Below are positions 36,733 through 47,400 of a stretch of DNA of 64,000 bases, one piece after another (positions within the stretch are counted from its first letter, which is position 1; each line of letters starts with the position of its first letter). This DNA is from CAZEER01 sp964511215. GTDB taxonomy: Bacteria > Fidelibacterota > Marinisomatia > Marinisomatales > UBA1611. The notes below the pieces were generated by a model that was given only the letters and a program-made list of their open reading frames with translations, did not search any database and was not told the origin of the DNA. The stretch lies in contig CAZEER010000001.1 in the NCBI GenBank assembly GCA_964511215.1, positions 1 through 64,000 on the forward strand. Reading direction: 5' to 3'. Made by a program: the position numbers and the translations under genes.

Positions 36733-39696
36733 TTAAAATGGGTTGATAAGTGTCAATTGCAAATAAGGATTGGGATTATTATCTGCCTCCCATTCTTTTG
36801 GCTCTTGTGCCCAGCCATAACTAAAAATAAAAATAGGAGCTGCTGCCAAATTAATCGAAAATCTAAACTCAGCTCCTGTAGTAATGATTATTTCTTCTGT
36901 TTCTTTGGCGTTACTCCATGCGTTACCAAAATCAGTAATTAATGCAAATGTTGGCCTACCTAGTTTTAATACCCTAAAAGCTTCTATAATATTAATTGGT
37001 ACTATTGGCAATCTAAATTCAAAAGTACCCATAAATGCCTCAGTCCCGAATCTACTGCCTGTATAACCTCTTGGAGACATATATTCGCGTCCTGGAGTCA
37101 CGCTGCCCATCAAATAGAAATTCGGGATATTAAAAATTCCCAAAGAATCCTGGGTTGGTGGTGTTCCATTGATTGTTTCGTATCTCAAACGTCCATAAAG
37201 TGTAAACGGACCAAGTTTATTATTTGTATAACTATCAAACTCTATTTTAGTGTAATCAAAATTGCCCCATAGTTCTTCCGTAGCATATTTTAAAGCTGCC
37301 GTTAGTCCATACCCCTGTCTCGGAGATAACATGTTTACTCTGTGCTTCCTTTTATTAACAAAAGTATATTTCAGATTAATGCTCCCTTCATCTTCTCCTG
37401 TGCGTGCTGATTCAAGATTTGAAAATATGGATGTTTCTGGGGGGCGGCTATCTTGCATATAAATTTTTCTATTAACCAGCTGTAAAGAATATGTTAAAGA
37501 ATGGTTTGCAGAAAGAGATTTGCCAAAATTATATGGAGATCTACCCCATATAGTAAACCCGTTAAAACTTTCGATGAAAGACTGTTCTTGGTTTAAAAAC
37601 TGTAATTGAAAGTTACTATCCTTATAAATATCTATTCCCCAGAAACCTCTAAAAGGGAAGCCCGATGAATTTTGATATCCTATATATGTACTATGTAAAG
37701 TACTCTCAGCACCCCAAGCTGCACCATAAAACATAGCAAGAGTATGCTGGCCTAAGGCATCTGTAAAAGCACCATTATACAAAAAAGATTCAACGTCAGG
37801 CAACACAATACTGCCGAGATGTTTCATGTTTTTGTAAAACTTATAATTTGTTTCATCAATTATATTAACTGTTAGATCTGGGTCAATATTTTTTATTGGA
37901 TAGTCCGGTCTCTTTTCACGCCAAGATGAAAACCCATTATTAATATTTATTGTAGTTTTATTTGCAACCCTTTTAGGATCAACAGATACTACCCTTGCAG
38001 AGTCTACAGTATTTAATGTCATTGCAGTAATTGTCGATGTTGTATTATTCCACTGTGTCCCTATCACCACATCTCCAACATCTGTGTTCTGGATTGTAGT
38101 TCCAGTTTTCAAATCATATGTGAATAGGTTCGGGGTATATTCATATAAACCTGTATATGAAATTTTTTCGCCGTTAGGATGCCAAATTGGTAAATAGTCG
38201 CCTTCACTAGAATTGGTGATTTTTTTTGATTCACCTGTTTCAATTTCCACAATATAGATATCCATTAATCCATCAGGACCAGATTTCGAAAAAACTACTT
38301 CTTTCCCGTTCGGACTCCAGAAAGGTGTTATAACCTGCGTGTTCATTCCATTTTTTGTGATTTGTTTTACATTTTTCCCATTGGTATCCATAGTATACAA
38401 TTGGGAGATTGAATTTTTATGCGCAACAAATAAAATCGATTCCCCATCAGGAGAAAACTTTGGATAATTTGCCCTCATAGAGTAGGTAAGGAGTGTTTTT
38501 TTATTTGTTTCTATATCAATTTTCCACACATCATAAATAAGTGACTGGTTTTTACCATAGCGATACTTAGGATAGACAATAGATTTATTATCCGGAGAAA
38601 CATCAAGATTCATAATTAATTCACCAAAAACACCATAATCTAACTCTTTGAGTTTCCATTTATGTTTTACCCTTTTAGGCTTTTCATTTTTTTTCTTTGC
38701 TATCTTAACTCTCTCTTTCCATATTTTTTTTTCTTTTGCAGTATCTCTCGTTGCAACAACCAGTGATAAGTCTCCCTGCCCTTTGGATAACATCCCAATC
38801 ATTGCAATACGCATACTGTCAGGGAAATAATCGAAGGTTACAACTTTTTTCATAGGTAGTTTGTGGACACGACCAACATCTATTAATCTTTCTTTCTGTG
38901 CTCTCTGACCATAAAAAAAAGTGTTCATATGGCGACGCCAATCTTCGTTGAATTGTTTTAGTTTAATACCTGTGTGTTTTTTAAATGAATTTTCAAAAAA
39001 TAAAAGTCCCGCACTATTGCGGTAATTCAAGATCTTCGTTATTGTAGAATCACCAAATCGGTCTGCAAGGTATAAGCTTTTTGAAAAACCATCATTATGA
39101 GGATCCGCAATTTTATGTACTGTATTACGTATAACATGACCTTTATGTGATATATCGTAACGAAATGGTCTCCATTTTTCAGTATAGTATTCTGCTAAAC
39201 CTTCCACTATCCATGGTGGTACACCACTAATGAGGCTATGCATTGTATTAGGCAACCACTTAGGACCTTTTACAGTATTAAAAAACACAAGATGTTGAAG
39301 TTCATGTACTAATACGCTCCTCATCCATTTTTCATCTCCAAGCCATAAAGATGCGTCATTCTGATCTACCCAAATAATTGTATAGTTTCCAGATGTAGCA
39401 AACCCATTTAATACTTCATCTTCAGTGGTAAATGCAATGTCCAGCTTGGGTAATTCTTCTATACCCATTTGTTGCATTAAAACTGGCCTAACTTGTTCTG
39501 CCATAGAGGCGCCCTGGATTGCAATATCATAAATTCCTTCATGGTAGTGAATATTAAAATTTTCTGTTGAAATAGTTTTCCAAATTAATTCACCATGCGA
39601 TCGATTACTCCACATCCATGCCCCAGTTGCCTGTATAAATGAATATGATATGCATATTTGGATAAAAATGATTTTTTTTATTATCCTGATTTTCAT
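36733..39696 (-). CDS. Outer-membrane protein: zinc metallopeptidase + TolB-type propeller + C-terminal beta-barrel
   Basis: This is a 987-residue exported protein. After a signal peptide comes a peptidase-MA-like gluzincin domain (about 35-260) with the zinc motif HELQH (about 130-134) and the downstream Glu helix EGLAEYYTE (about 163-171). Residues about 280-620 carry WD40/PD40 repeats of the TolB type (YPKFSPDGESILFVA, TPFWSPNGKEVVFSKSG, PIWHPNGEKISYTG). The last 330 residues look like a D15/Omp85-style barrel ending in LQLTLINPF, with a terminal aromatic residue as in outer-membrane proteins. Its ATG overlaps the HAD gene stop by 4 bp. It may be a surface or periplasmic protease with its own barrel anchor; substrate unknown. 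Confidence 0.82.
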   Translation of the reverse strand: MKIRIIKKIIFIQICISYSFIQATGAWMWSNRSHGELIWKTISTENFNIHYHEGIYDIAIQGASMAEQVRPVLMQQMGIEELPKLDIAFTTEDEVLNGFATSGNYTIIWVDQNDASLWLGDEKWMRSVLVHELQHLVFFNTVKGPKWLPNTMHSLISGVPPWIVEGLAEYYTEKWRPFRYDISHKGHVIRNTVHKIADPHNDGFSKSLYLADRFGDSTITKILNYRNSAGLLFFENSFKKHTGIKLKQFNEDWRRHMNTFFYGQRAQKERLIDVGRVHKLPMKKVVTFDYFPDSMRIAMIGMLSKGQGDLSLVVATRDTAKEKKIWKERVKIAKKKNEKPKRVKHKWKLKELDYGVFGELIMNLDVSPDNKSIVYPKYRYGKNQSLIYDVWKIDIETNKKTLLTYSMRANYPKFSPDGESILFVAHKNSISQLYTMDTNGKNVKQITKNGMNTQVITPFWSPNGKEVVFSKSGPDGLMDIYIVEIETGESKKITNSSEGDYLPIWHPNGEKISYTGLYEYTPNLFTYDLKTGTTIQNTDVGDVVIGTQWNNTTSTITAMTLNTVDSARVVSVDPKRVANKTTININNGFSSWREKRPDYPIKNIDPDLTVNIIDETNYKFYKNMKHLGSIVLPDVESFLYNGAFTDALGQHTLAMFYGAAWGAESTLHSTYIGYQNSSGFPFRGFWGIDIYKDSNFQLQFLNQEQSFIESFNGFTIWGRSPYNFGKSLSANHSLTYSLQLVNRKIYMQDSRPPETSIFSNLESARTGEDEGSINLKYTFVNKRKHRVNMLSPRQGYGLTAALKYATEELWGNFDYTKIEFDSYTNNKLGPFTLYGRLRYETINGTPPTQDSLGIFNIPNFYLMGSVTPGREYMSPRGYTGSRFGTEAFMGTFEFRLPIVPINIIEAFRVLKLGRPTFALITDFGNAWSNAKETEEIIITTGAEFRFSINLAAAPIFIFSYGWAQEPKEWEADNNPNPYLQLTLINPF

Positions 39697-40304
39697 GAAA
39701 TAGATACCCCTATCTTTAAAAGATCATCGATCAAATGATCATATGATAAAAAATGTATTCCAATTATTCCAACTTTTTCAGCTGCATGAACATTGTCAAT
39801 TAAATCATCTATAAAAACACATTGTTCAGGCTTTATACCAATTTGATTTAACAAAATACGATAAATCTTTTCTTCTGGTTTTCTACAGTCTACATCAAAA
39901 GAATAAATTGCACCATCAACTAAATTGGGAAATAAATATCGTTTTTCTATTTCATCCTGGATATGTTTGGGGTTGGTATTAGATAACAGCCAAGTTGAAT
40001 AGTTGTTAGAAATTTGTTTTAACAATTGCGCTGTTGATTTTTCTTGTCCCAGTAATAACCTCCATGCATACCAAAAATCCTTTTCTTTTAAGCAACACGG
40101 CTGTGGTAATGAATCTCTAAATATCTCAAACCATTCCCGATTTGTTATTCTTCCCCGTTCATATTCACAGTGAGCATCCCAAGGGAATCGACTTTCTATG
40201 CTTTTAACATCTATATCTGTAGTATCACTTAAATATTGGTATGTCCTATCTGGGTGAATATTTACTAATACTCCACCAATATCAAAAATTATTGATTTAA
40301 TCAT
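39693..40304 (-). CDS. HAD-superfamily hydrolase (subfamily IA, YihX-like)
   Basis: The better start is ATG at 40304 (MIKSIIFDIGG), which directly follows the stop of the AlkA-like gene; an upstream in-frame ATG would overlap it. The 203-residue protein has HAD motif I FDIGGVLVNI, motif II LLSNTNPKHI and motif III/IV KPEEKIY...CVFIDDLIDNV. The second motif-I Asp is replaced by Gly (DIGG), as in YihX-like alpha-D-glucose-1-phosphatases. The exact substrate is unknown. It sits in a tight operon from the methyltransferase to the TolB/barrel protein. Confidence 0.85.
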   Translation of the reverse strand: MIKSIIFDIGGVLVNIHPDRTYQYLSDTTDIDVKSIESRFPWDAHCEYERGRITNREWFEIFRDSLPQPCCLKEKDFWYAWRLLLGQEKSTAQLLKQISNNYSTWLLSNTNPKHIQDEIEKRYLFPNLVDGAIYSFDVDCRKPEEKIYRILLNQIGIKPEQCVFIDDLIDNVHAAEKVGIIGIHFLSYDHLIDDLLKIGVSIS

Positions 40305-40305
40305 A

Positions 40306-40923
40306 CTACCACTCAAAGGGTCCCTCAAGGATTCTCCACAAATAAAGACTCACCACAGTTCTATGGGGTGTCCATATTTTTGCTCTTCCCATCATAGTCT
40401 CCGCATTTGGCAAATCATTAAGCTTAAAGTAGTAACGATATCCTTTTTGAATTCCAAGGTCTGTCACTGGAAAAACATCAGGTCTATTTAAGGTGAATAT
40501 AAGAAACATCTGAGCGGTCCACATACCAACACCTTTTATTTTCATAAGACTTTTAATTATATCTTCATCACTATCCTTCTCCAATTTATTATAAATGTCG
40601 GGTTTGTCTATAAAAGCATTGGAAACATTATTTATATAATGAGCTTTGGAGGTTGATAACCCAGCAGAGCGCATTCGCTCCATTGGAGTTTTTATTACTT
40701 CATTAGGCCTAGGGAACCTAGAAGACGAAAATAAATTGACAAATCGATTATAAATAATTCTTGCAGCTTTACTACTAAGCTGTTGATATATAATCGATCT
40801 AACAATTGATTTGAAATAGTTTTGCTCAGGCTGAAGATTATCTATTTCAAAGGAATCAAAAAGTGCTTTGAGACTGGGGTCCAATTTTTTTAAATCTTGA
40901 ATTGACGAATTAATATCTAACAT
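40306..40923 (-). CDS. AlkA-like DNA-3-methyladenine glycosylase
   Basis: The start is ATG at 40923, two bases from the stop of the methyltransferase gene; an in-frame ATG at 41088 would lie wholly inside that gene and translates to nonsense. The 205-residue HhH-GPD protein has IVRSIIYQQLSSKAA, a helix-hairpin-helix LMKIKGVGMWTAQM, and the catalytic Asp in FPVTDLGIQKG. It removes alkylated bases in base-excision repair. It lacks the N-terminal domain of E. coli AlkA, as many bacterial homologues do. Confidence 0.9.
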   Translation of the reverse strand: MLDINSSIQDLKKLDPSLKALFDSFEIDNLQPEQNYFKSIVRSIIYQQLSSKAARIIYNRFVNLFSSSRFPRPNEVIKTPMERMRSAGLSTSKAHYINNVSNAFIDKPDIYNKLEKDSDEDIIKSLMKIKGVGMWTAQMFLIFTLNRPDVFPVTDLGIQKGYRYYFKLNDLPNAETMMGRAKIWTPHRTVVSLYLWRILEGPFEW

Positions 40924-40924
40924 C

Positions 40925-41656
40925 CTATTTTTTTCCACATATATAAATCTGCATGCCACTTTCTTCATCCATAGGAGACCCATCATAATCACCAAATTTT
41001 TCTTTAATAGTAAAACCTGATTCATACAATAAAATATCCATCTCATGAGGATAATACATACGCAAATTATAGCTGTATTTTTCTTCATCTAATTTCCCAT
41101 TCTTTTCCAAAAACCAATGCAAAGCATTAATTTGTGTTTCTGGATTATATAAATTTCTTTCCAGAATTCTACATTTTGTACCATGATAATCAAAAAATGA
41201 TGATGCAGGAAATAATTCATCTGTATTCCTAAATAGAAAAGAAGGATCGGGAATAAAAATAGAGATTAGAAACCTTCCTGTTTTTTTTAAATGATTAGAT
41301 ACACACTTCAGACAATCTTTTGCTTCCTCAAGTGTGAGATTATGTAAAAAAGAATTAAAACCGATAAAAATAAAACCAAACTTTTTAGATAATTTAAAAT
41401 TACGCATATCTTCAAAAAAAAAGTTTGCTCTATCATCATATTTATTTTTTGCTCTCTTAATAAAATCAGGGCTTAAATCAAGGCCTGTATACATGAGATC
41501 TAAGTCAAGTATACATTGCGTCAACCTTCCAGTTCCTGATGCTAATTCTAACACCGGACCTTCATTATTTTTTGCAACAGTTTTGATAAGATTAATATCC
41601 CAGTTATAGTTTATATGAATAGCATCATATAGATCTGGGTTTGAATAAAGATCCAC
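40925..41656 (-). CDS. SAM-dependent class I methyltransferase
   Basis: This 243-residue Rossmann-type methyltransferase has motif I VLELASGTGRLT (about 34-45) and motif II YTGLDLSPDFIKRAK. A motif III/IV region FIFIGFNSFLHNL and a C-terminal FRNTDELFP-type substrate domain follow. The specificity cannot be read from the sequence; small-molecule methylation is usual for this class. It ends two bases before the AlkA-like gene start, so they are co-translated. Confidence 0.88.
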   Translation of the reverse strand: MDLYSNPDLYDAIHINYNWDINLIKTVAKNNEGPVLELASGTGRLTQCILDLDLMYTGLDLSPDFIKRAKNKYDDRANFFFEDMRNFKLSKKFGFIFIGFNSFLHNLTLEEAKDCLKCVSNHLKKTGRFLISIFIPDPSFLFRNTDELFPASSFFDYHGTKCRILERNLYNPETQINALHWFLEKNGKLDEEKYSYNLRMYYPHEMDILLYESGFTIKEKFGDYDGSPMDEESGMQIYICGKK

Positions 41657-41686
41657 TTATTATTGTATCTAGAAAAATATTAAAAA

Positions 41687-42769
41687 CTAATTTAAGACAA
41701 CTAGGTTTTTAGTAGTCTTATTAAGGATCTCACATCCTCCTTCTTCAATAATGATATCATCTTCTATACGTACTCCGCCCCAACCAGCAAGATAAATACC
41801 TGGCTCAACAGTCATCACATTATTTACTTCGAGCACTTGGTCACTTTGAGGACTGAATCTTGGAGAAGTATGAATCTCAAGACCAAGGCCATGCCCAGTT
41901 CCATGGGTATAAAATTTACCATACCCCATTTCATGAATATATTCACGTGTAGCTGAATCAACTTCTTTACATGGGACACCAGATTTAGCAATATCACAGC
42001 CTCTTTGTTGTGCTTCTTTTACAATTGAATAAATCTCTTTATGTTTGTTGCTCGCTTCACCAATAACTGGTGTCCGAGTCATATCGGCATGGTATCCCGC
42101 ATATTTTGCTGCGGCATCAATAACAACAAAATCGCCTTTTTGAAACTCTCTATCAGTCGGGATTGCATGAGGAAGGGCTCCGTTTGGACCAGTTGCAACA
42201 ATCGGCGAATATGCTTCTCCCTCAGCATACTCCCGATACTTTGAAACCATTGTATTAGCAACCTGTTTTTCTGTAAATCCTGGTCTTAGCATTGGCAGTA
42301 TTTCTTCATAAACACTATCTGTTATTTCTACAGCGGTCCGAATACAATCTAGTTCATAACTATCTTTAACTGATGCTAAATCCTCAAGAATCATAGATGT
42401 GTTTTCCCAGTTTGTATCTGGAAACATTTTTGTCATATTTTCATATTGTACAAAACTCATATGATCACCTTCAAATGCTAGCTTAAGTCCCTTTGGGTTT
42501 AGATTGTTATCTTTAATCTGAGTTAAATGTGAGTCCATCCCTATGAAACGATCTAGTCCTTTAACTTGTACTTTAGATTGTTCTATGTAACGACCATCTG
42601 TGATAAAATATTGCCCCTTTGGCGTAAACAAGCATGACGCTGCAGAACCTGTAAATCCAGAAATATATCTAATATTTGTTAGATTCGAGATTAGCATCCC
42701 ATCAAGTCCTTTTTCACCTAATATGCGTTTTAAATTATCTTGCCGTTTAGAATAAATTAAATCAGACAT
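41687..42769 (-). CDS. M24-family aminopeptidase (Xaa-Pro peptidase, PepP/PepQ-like)
   Basis: The 360-residue protein has a creatinase-type N-terminal domain (about 5-130, ISNLTNIRYISGFTGSAA) and a pita-bread catalytic domain. The metal ligands are all visible: two Asp in VVIDAAAKYAGYHADMTRT, His in THGTGHGLGLEIH, Glu in TVEPGIYL and Glu in VRIEDDIII. It cleaves N-terminal residues before proline in peptides. The size fits the short YpdF/PepQ class, not the 440-residue PepP. It starts 6 bp after the TPR gene. Confidence 0.93.
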   Translation of the reverse strand: MSDLIYSKRQDNLKRILGEKGLDGMLISNLTNIRYISGFTGSAASCLFTPKGQYFITDGRYIEQSKVQVKGLDRFIGMDSHLTQIKDNNLNPKGLKLAFEGDHMSFVQYENMTKMFPDTNWENTSMILEDLASVKDSYELDCIRTAVEITDSVYEEILPMLRPGFTEKQVANTMVSKYREYAEGEAYSPIVATGPNGALPHAIPTDREFQKGDFVVIDAAAKYAGYHADMTRTPVIGEASNKHKEIYSIVKEAQQRGCDIAKSGVPCKEVDSATREYIHEMGYGKFYTHGTGHGLGLEIHTSPRFSPQSDQVLEVNNVMTVEPGIYLAGWGGVRIEDDIIIEEGGCEILNKTTKNLVVLN

Positions 42770-42775
42770 ACTATT

Positions 42776-43486
42776 TTAATCCTTTTTTAGGTTCCTCTTT
42801 AGTGTTTCTATTATATCTCTTTCTAGTGCAATATCCTCAGGGTTTTCCCCTTTTTGTTCCAAAGCTTGCAAGACTTCTAGTGCTTGAGAAAATAAACCCT
42901 GATTTTTCAGAACAGATACCAATGTAAATGTTGCTAGTCTGGGACTTACTTTTAATGGGTCTTGATATTTATCTATCGTGATGGTTTGGTCTGGCTTCTT
43001 TTCTTCTGGAGAAGTTACCACTATCGATGGGGGGAGAGGGGTATCCCTTAATTTTAAGTTTTTTTTATTATTCGAAATATTATTTTTACTATCAACTTTG
43101 TTAATAAACTCTCGAGCTCCTTTATGTTCCGGGTCTAGATTTAAAACATGTTTCCAAGATTTTAGAAGTCTGGTAGAGGCTCTGGCAAGTACCGTCTGAA
43201 TTTCGCAGAGCATGAGAGCAGCTCCTAAATGATCTGGGGTATATAATAATAATAATTCTAAGGTTTTTTCTGAAACTTTGAGATTGCCTTCTAATTTTTC
43301 TACTTGTGCTAAAACAAACAGACCTGCAGAATTATTACGATGGTGCTTTAAACCAATTTCACATACTTTTCTTGCTCTTTTTATATCATTTTGGTTTAAA
43401 TATATATCTGCTAAAACAGGGAATAGAATCGTGTCAAAATGGTCAGAAAAATAAAGCTCTAATTCAATTTGGTTTGTTAAATTCAT
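42776..43486 (-). CDS. Tetratricopeptide-repeat protein
   Basis: This 236-residue protein has three or four TPR-like helical pairs in residues 20-130 (ADIYLNQNDIKRARKVCEIGL, LAQVEKLEGNLKVSEKTLE, MLCEIQTVLARASTRLLKSW). A Pro/Lys-rich linker and a final TPR-like helix pair (LVSVLKNQGLFSQALEVLQALE) follow. No signal peptide or other domain is present. It lies between the B12-binding gene and the M24 peptidase with 1-7 bp spacing, so it is co-transcribed. It is a probable scaffold; partners unknown. Confidence 0.75.
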   Translation of the reverse strand: MNLTNQIELELYFSDHFDTILFPVLADIYLNQNDIKRARKVCEIGLKHHRNNSAGLFVLAQVEKLEGNLKVSEKTLELLLLYTPDHLGAALMLCEIQTVLARASTRLLKSWKHVLNLDPEHKGAREFINKVDSKNNISNNKKNLKLRDTPLPPSIVVTSPEEKKPDQTITIDKYQDPLKVSPRLATFTLVSVLKNQGLFSQALEVLQALEQKGENPEDIALERDIIETLKRNLKKD

Positions 43487-43487
43487 T

Positions 43488-43892
43488 TTACCGCCTATTT
43501 TCCTTAACCCAATCTGTAATATAATCTATAGTCGTTTGTACAGGTGTACCAGGCCCAAACAGCTTACCAACCCCTCTATCCTCTAGGGTATCTACATCTT
43601 TTTGGGGAATGATACCACCACCAACCAATAAAACATTATCCAACTGTTTTTCTTCCATAATATCCAATACAGTGTTAAAAATAGTGTTATGGGCATTATT
43701 AAGGCTGGACAGAGCAATCACATCAGCATCTTCTTGTAATGCTGCAGATACAATCATTTCAGGGGTTTGACGTAGTCCCAAATAAATTACTTCCATACCT
43801 GCATCTCTATATGCAGCTGCAAGCACTTTTATCCCTCGGTCATGACCATCCAATCCAGGTTTAGCCATAACAATACGTATTTTCCTTTCCAT
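43488..43892 (-). CDS. Stand-alone cobalamin-binding subunit of a methylmalonyl-CoA-mutase-type enzyme
   Basis: This 134-residue protein is a complete B12-binding domain. It has the axial-ligand motif PGLDGHDRG (DxHxxG, His about 16), then VIALSSLNNAHN and LLVGGGIIPQKDVD, matching the C-terminal domain of MCM-family mutases. It would pair with a separate catalytic subunit, as in archaeal MCM and some bacterial 2-hydroxyisobutyryl-CoA mutases, which have a split small subunit. No catalytic subunit gene is in this window. It starts with ATG at 43892. Confidence 0.92.
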   Translation of the reverse strand: MERKIRIVMAKPGLDGHDRGIKVLAAAYRDAGMEVIYLGLRQTPEMIVSAALQEDADVIALSSLNNAHNTIFNTVLDIMEEKQLDNVLLVGGGIIPQKDVDTLEDRGVGKLFGPGTPVQTTIDYITDWVKENRR

Positions 43893-43979
43893 AATATCAA
43901 AAATTAACCGCGTGAAGACTTACTTCATAATCTAGATTAATTATTATCAAAACCTTTCACTTTATGTAATCAACTAATA

Positions 43980-44432
43980 TTAATTACTATTATCCATACT
44001 ATCTAATATAAAGGTAACTGGCCCCTGATTAACCAATTGAATATCCATGTTAGCACCAAATTCCCCAGATTGAACTGAAATATTTTTATTAATTAGTAAC
44101 GATATAAAATATTTGTATAATTCCTTACCCTTATCAGACTGCGCCGCATTTATAAAACTCGGCCTTCTACCTTTTTTTGTATTTCCACATAGTGTAAACT
44201 GACTTATAACAAGGATTGATCCTTTAATATCTTTTAGGGATAAATTCATTTTCTCATTATTATCATTATATATGCGCAGTGATAATATTTTTTTTACTAA
44301 ATAATCCGCATCATACCTACAGTCTTTTCTATGTATCCCCAACAAAACAACCAAGCCCTTATCAATCTTTCCAATAATATTATTATTAACCTTTACATTT
44401 GCACTACTACATCTCTGTATTACGGCAATCAT
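43980..44432 (-). CDS. dtd: D-aminoacyl-tRNA deacylase
   Basis: This 150-residue protein is the standard length. It hydrolyses D-amino acids from tRNA. The motifs SQFTLCGNTKKGRRPSF (Ser/Gln chiral-proofreading SQxxL) and NQGPVTF (the cross-subunit Gly-Pro motif, usually NxGPVT) are present. It starts 3 bp after the dnaE stop, so it is in the same operon. Confidence 0.95.
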   Translation of the reverse strand: MIAVIQRCSSANVKVNNNIIGKIDKGLVVLLGIHRKDCRYDADYLVKKILSLRIYNDNNEKMNLSLKDIKGSILVISQFTLCGNTKKGRRPSFINAAQSDKGKELYKYFISLLINKNISVQSGEFGANMDIQLVNQGPVTFILDSMDNSN

Positions 44433-44435
44433 AAA

Positions 44436-47400
44436 CTAATCTATCCACACATTATCTTTACCATATTTTGATCTAAGCCTCTTCAGAAAAATACTTTTTG
44501 CTGAAATCGAAATATTATGTGCAAGAATTTTCAGTGCCCTCTTAGATCCAGAATTTGGCAAATGAAAGATGAGTTTGCAGTGTCCCGGATAATCTTTACA
44601 AATCTTCATTAATTCATCTATATCATTGGAATTAGTCTCACCTGTTATAAATCTGATATTTATTTTTTGCGAAAGACGATCACGCACCTGGCCTACAGGA
44701 ATAATTTCATTTCCTATAACTTTTAGGTCTGTAAAATCTGAAGTTTCTGATGGTTTTCCTCTTACAAAAACAACATTTCCTTCAATAATTAAATTTTCAA
44801 AATTTTTATAACAATCACTAAATGCAACTATTTCTGCTCGTCCACCTAAACAATCCATATCAAAAAAAGCCATTTCACGATTTCTACGGTCAAAACGTGT
44901 GATAATTTTGGTAATCATTCCACCAACTGTAATAGAATCATTTTTAGAAAATTCTTGACCAGCTTCAAACATAACTGTCGTAAACTCTTCAAGTTCCTCA
45001 GAATGCTCCAATAAAGGATGTCCCGAAACATATAGACCTAATACTTCTAATTCTTTTGAAAGTGCTTCTTTTTCCGGCCACTCTTCGACTGTCTCCAATA
45101 TAGGCGTTTTGATAAGTCTTTTCTGAGCTTCACCAGAACCAAAAAGATCAACTTGATTTACATCACCTTCACTTTGCATTTGCTGACCATATTTTATAGC
45201 ACCATCAATTGCTGAAAAATTTTGCGATCTATTATTATTAATAGAATCAAGGCTTCCGGATAACACTAGGCTTTCAATTACACGTTTGTTTACTTTTTTT
45301 TGATCTACTCTTGCACAAAGATCAAAAATTGAATTAAAAATACCATTTTCATCTCTTTCATTAATTATTGTTTCCAAAGCTTTTACCCCAATATTCTTGA
45401 TAGCATTTAAACCATATGAAATAGTGGAATTATCAATAGGTGTAAAATCATTAACAGAAACATTGATGTCTGGTGGTTTCACTGTAATGCCTAACTTTTT
45501 GCATTCATTAATGAGTACAACTATTCGATCAATATTTGCCATTTCACTTGTCAAATTTGCACTCATAAATTCTGCAGGATAATGTACTTTCAGCCAAGCA
45601 GTTTGATAGGCAATATATGCATAGGCTGTGGAGTGGCTTTTATTAAATCCATATTTTGCAAATTTTTCAATTAAAGAAAATATCTCCTCCGATTTTTCTC
45701 CTTTTATACCTTTTGCTTCAGCACCATCTACAAATTTTTTTGCTAGTTCTTTCATTAAGGATTTAATTTTTTTTCCCATTGCCCGTCGCATTATATCTGC
45801 TTCAGCAAGTGTGAACCCTGCAATTTCATGGGCAATCTGCATTACCTGCTCTTGATATACAATAATCCCATAAGTTTCTTTTAAAATTGGCTCCATAAGG
45901 GGATGTGGGTATACTATATCTTTTTTACCTTTTTTACGTGCTATAAAACTGTCAATATTTTCCATTGGACCAGGTCGATACAATGCATTCATAGCAATTA
46001 AATCACCTAATACTGTCGGTTGAAGTTTTTTTAAAAACTCTCTCATCCCAGAGGATTCAAATTGGAAGATCCCAATTGTTTGACCTTTAGCAAATAATTT
46101 ATAAACATTTTTATCATCTAATGATAATTTTTCGAGGTTTATTGGCTTCCCTTTTTTTTCAATTAACCGCATAGCCTTATCAATCACAGTAAGATTTCGT
46201 AACCCTAAAAAGTCCATTTTTAATAAACCTAATTCTTCCAATCCTTTCATATCATATTGACTGGTGATATCATCAGTTGTGGATTTATAGAGAGGGATAA
46301 AATCAGTTAGTTCACCTGGAGCAATCACCACGCCTGCGGCATGAATGGATGCATGTCTATTCATACCTTCTAAAACTTTTGAATGTGCTATTAGTTCTTT
46401 ATAATTACCCTCTGCCATTTTTTTTAATTCACTGCTCTTTTTTAGCGCATTTTCAAGCGAAATATTTAATTCATTTGGGATAGCTTTAGCAATTTTGTCA
46501 ACTTCTGAAAAAGAATACCCCATAACTCTACCGACATCTCTCACTACTTGTTTCGCTTTCATTTTTCCAAATGTAATAATTTGTGTCACTGAATTCTCAC
46601 CATATTGATCTTTAATATAATTAATTACTTCGCCACGACGTTCAATGCAAAAATCTATATCAATATCAGGCATACTGATCCGATCTGGGTTTAAAAATCT
46701 TTCAAATAATAAATTGTGTTTTAAAGGATCGATACTTGTAATTCCCAATGAATAGGAGACCAAGCTACCTGCGGCAGATCCTCTACCTGGTCCAACAGGA
46801 ATATTAGAATTTTTAGCATATTTTACAAAATCAGCAGTAATAAGAAAATATCCTGCAAAGCCCATGTTTTTGATGACCTTTAACTCATGGTCAATGCGTT
46901 TTTGTATTGTTGGGTCAATTGAACCATATCTTAACTCTGCGCCATATTCAGTTAACGATTTTAAATAGTCATCTGGATCTTTAGTATCAACATTGTCAGG
47001 AATTGGGAAATTAGGAAGATGTGATTCTCCAATAGGTAGAGCCATATCAATAGAATCAGCAATTTTCCGAGTGTTTTCAATGGCTTCAGGAAATTCCTTA
47101 AATAGCTTATGCATTTCATCTTGGGTCTTAAAGTAGAATTCAGGAGTTGCGTATCTTAAGCGATTCGGGTCACTACGTTCCTTACCTGTTCCTAGGCAAA
47201 TATGTATATCATGTGCTTCCCAATGATCTTTTTTTGCATAATGCGCGTCATTTGTACAAACCAATGGTAGGCTCAAATCATTTGAAAGTTTCCTCATATT
47301 CTGAATATTCGCCTCTTCTTCTTGAATACCATGATTTTGAATTTCTAAATAGTATCGATCTGGAAAAATTTCCGAAAATATAAGAGCTTCTTTTTTTGCC

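Noticed and set aside
40305..40328. Upstream start for the HAD hydrolase
   Set aside because: It would overlap the AlkA-like gene; ATG at 40304 begins right at the HAD motif and after the stop.
40924..41088. Upstream in-frame ATG for the AlkA-like gene
   Set aside because: The extra 55 residues lie inside the methyltransferase gene in another frame and are not glycosylase-like; the ATG at 40923 fits the two-base junction.
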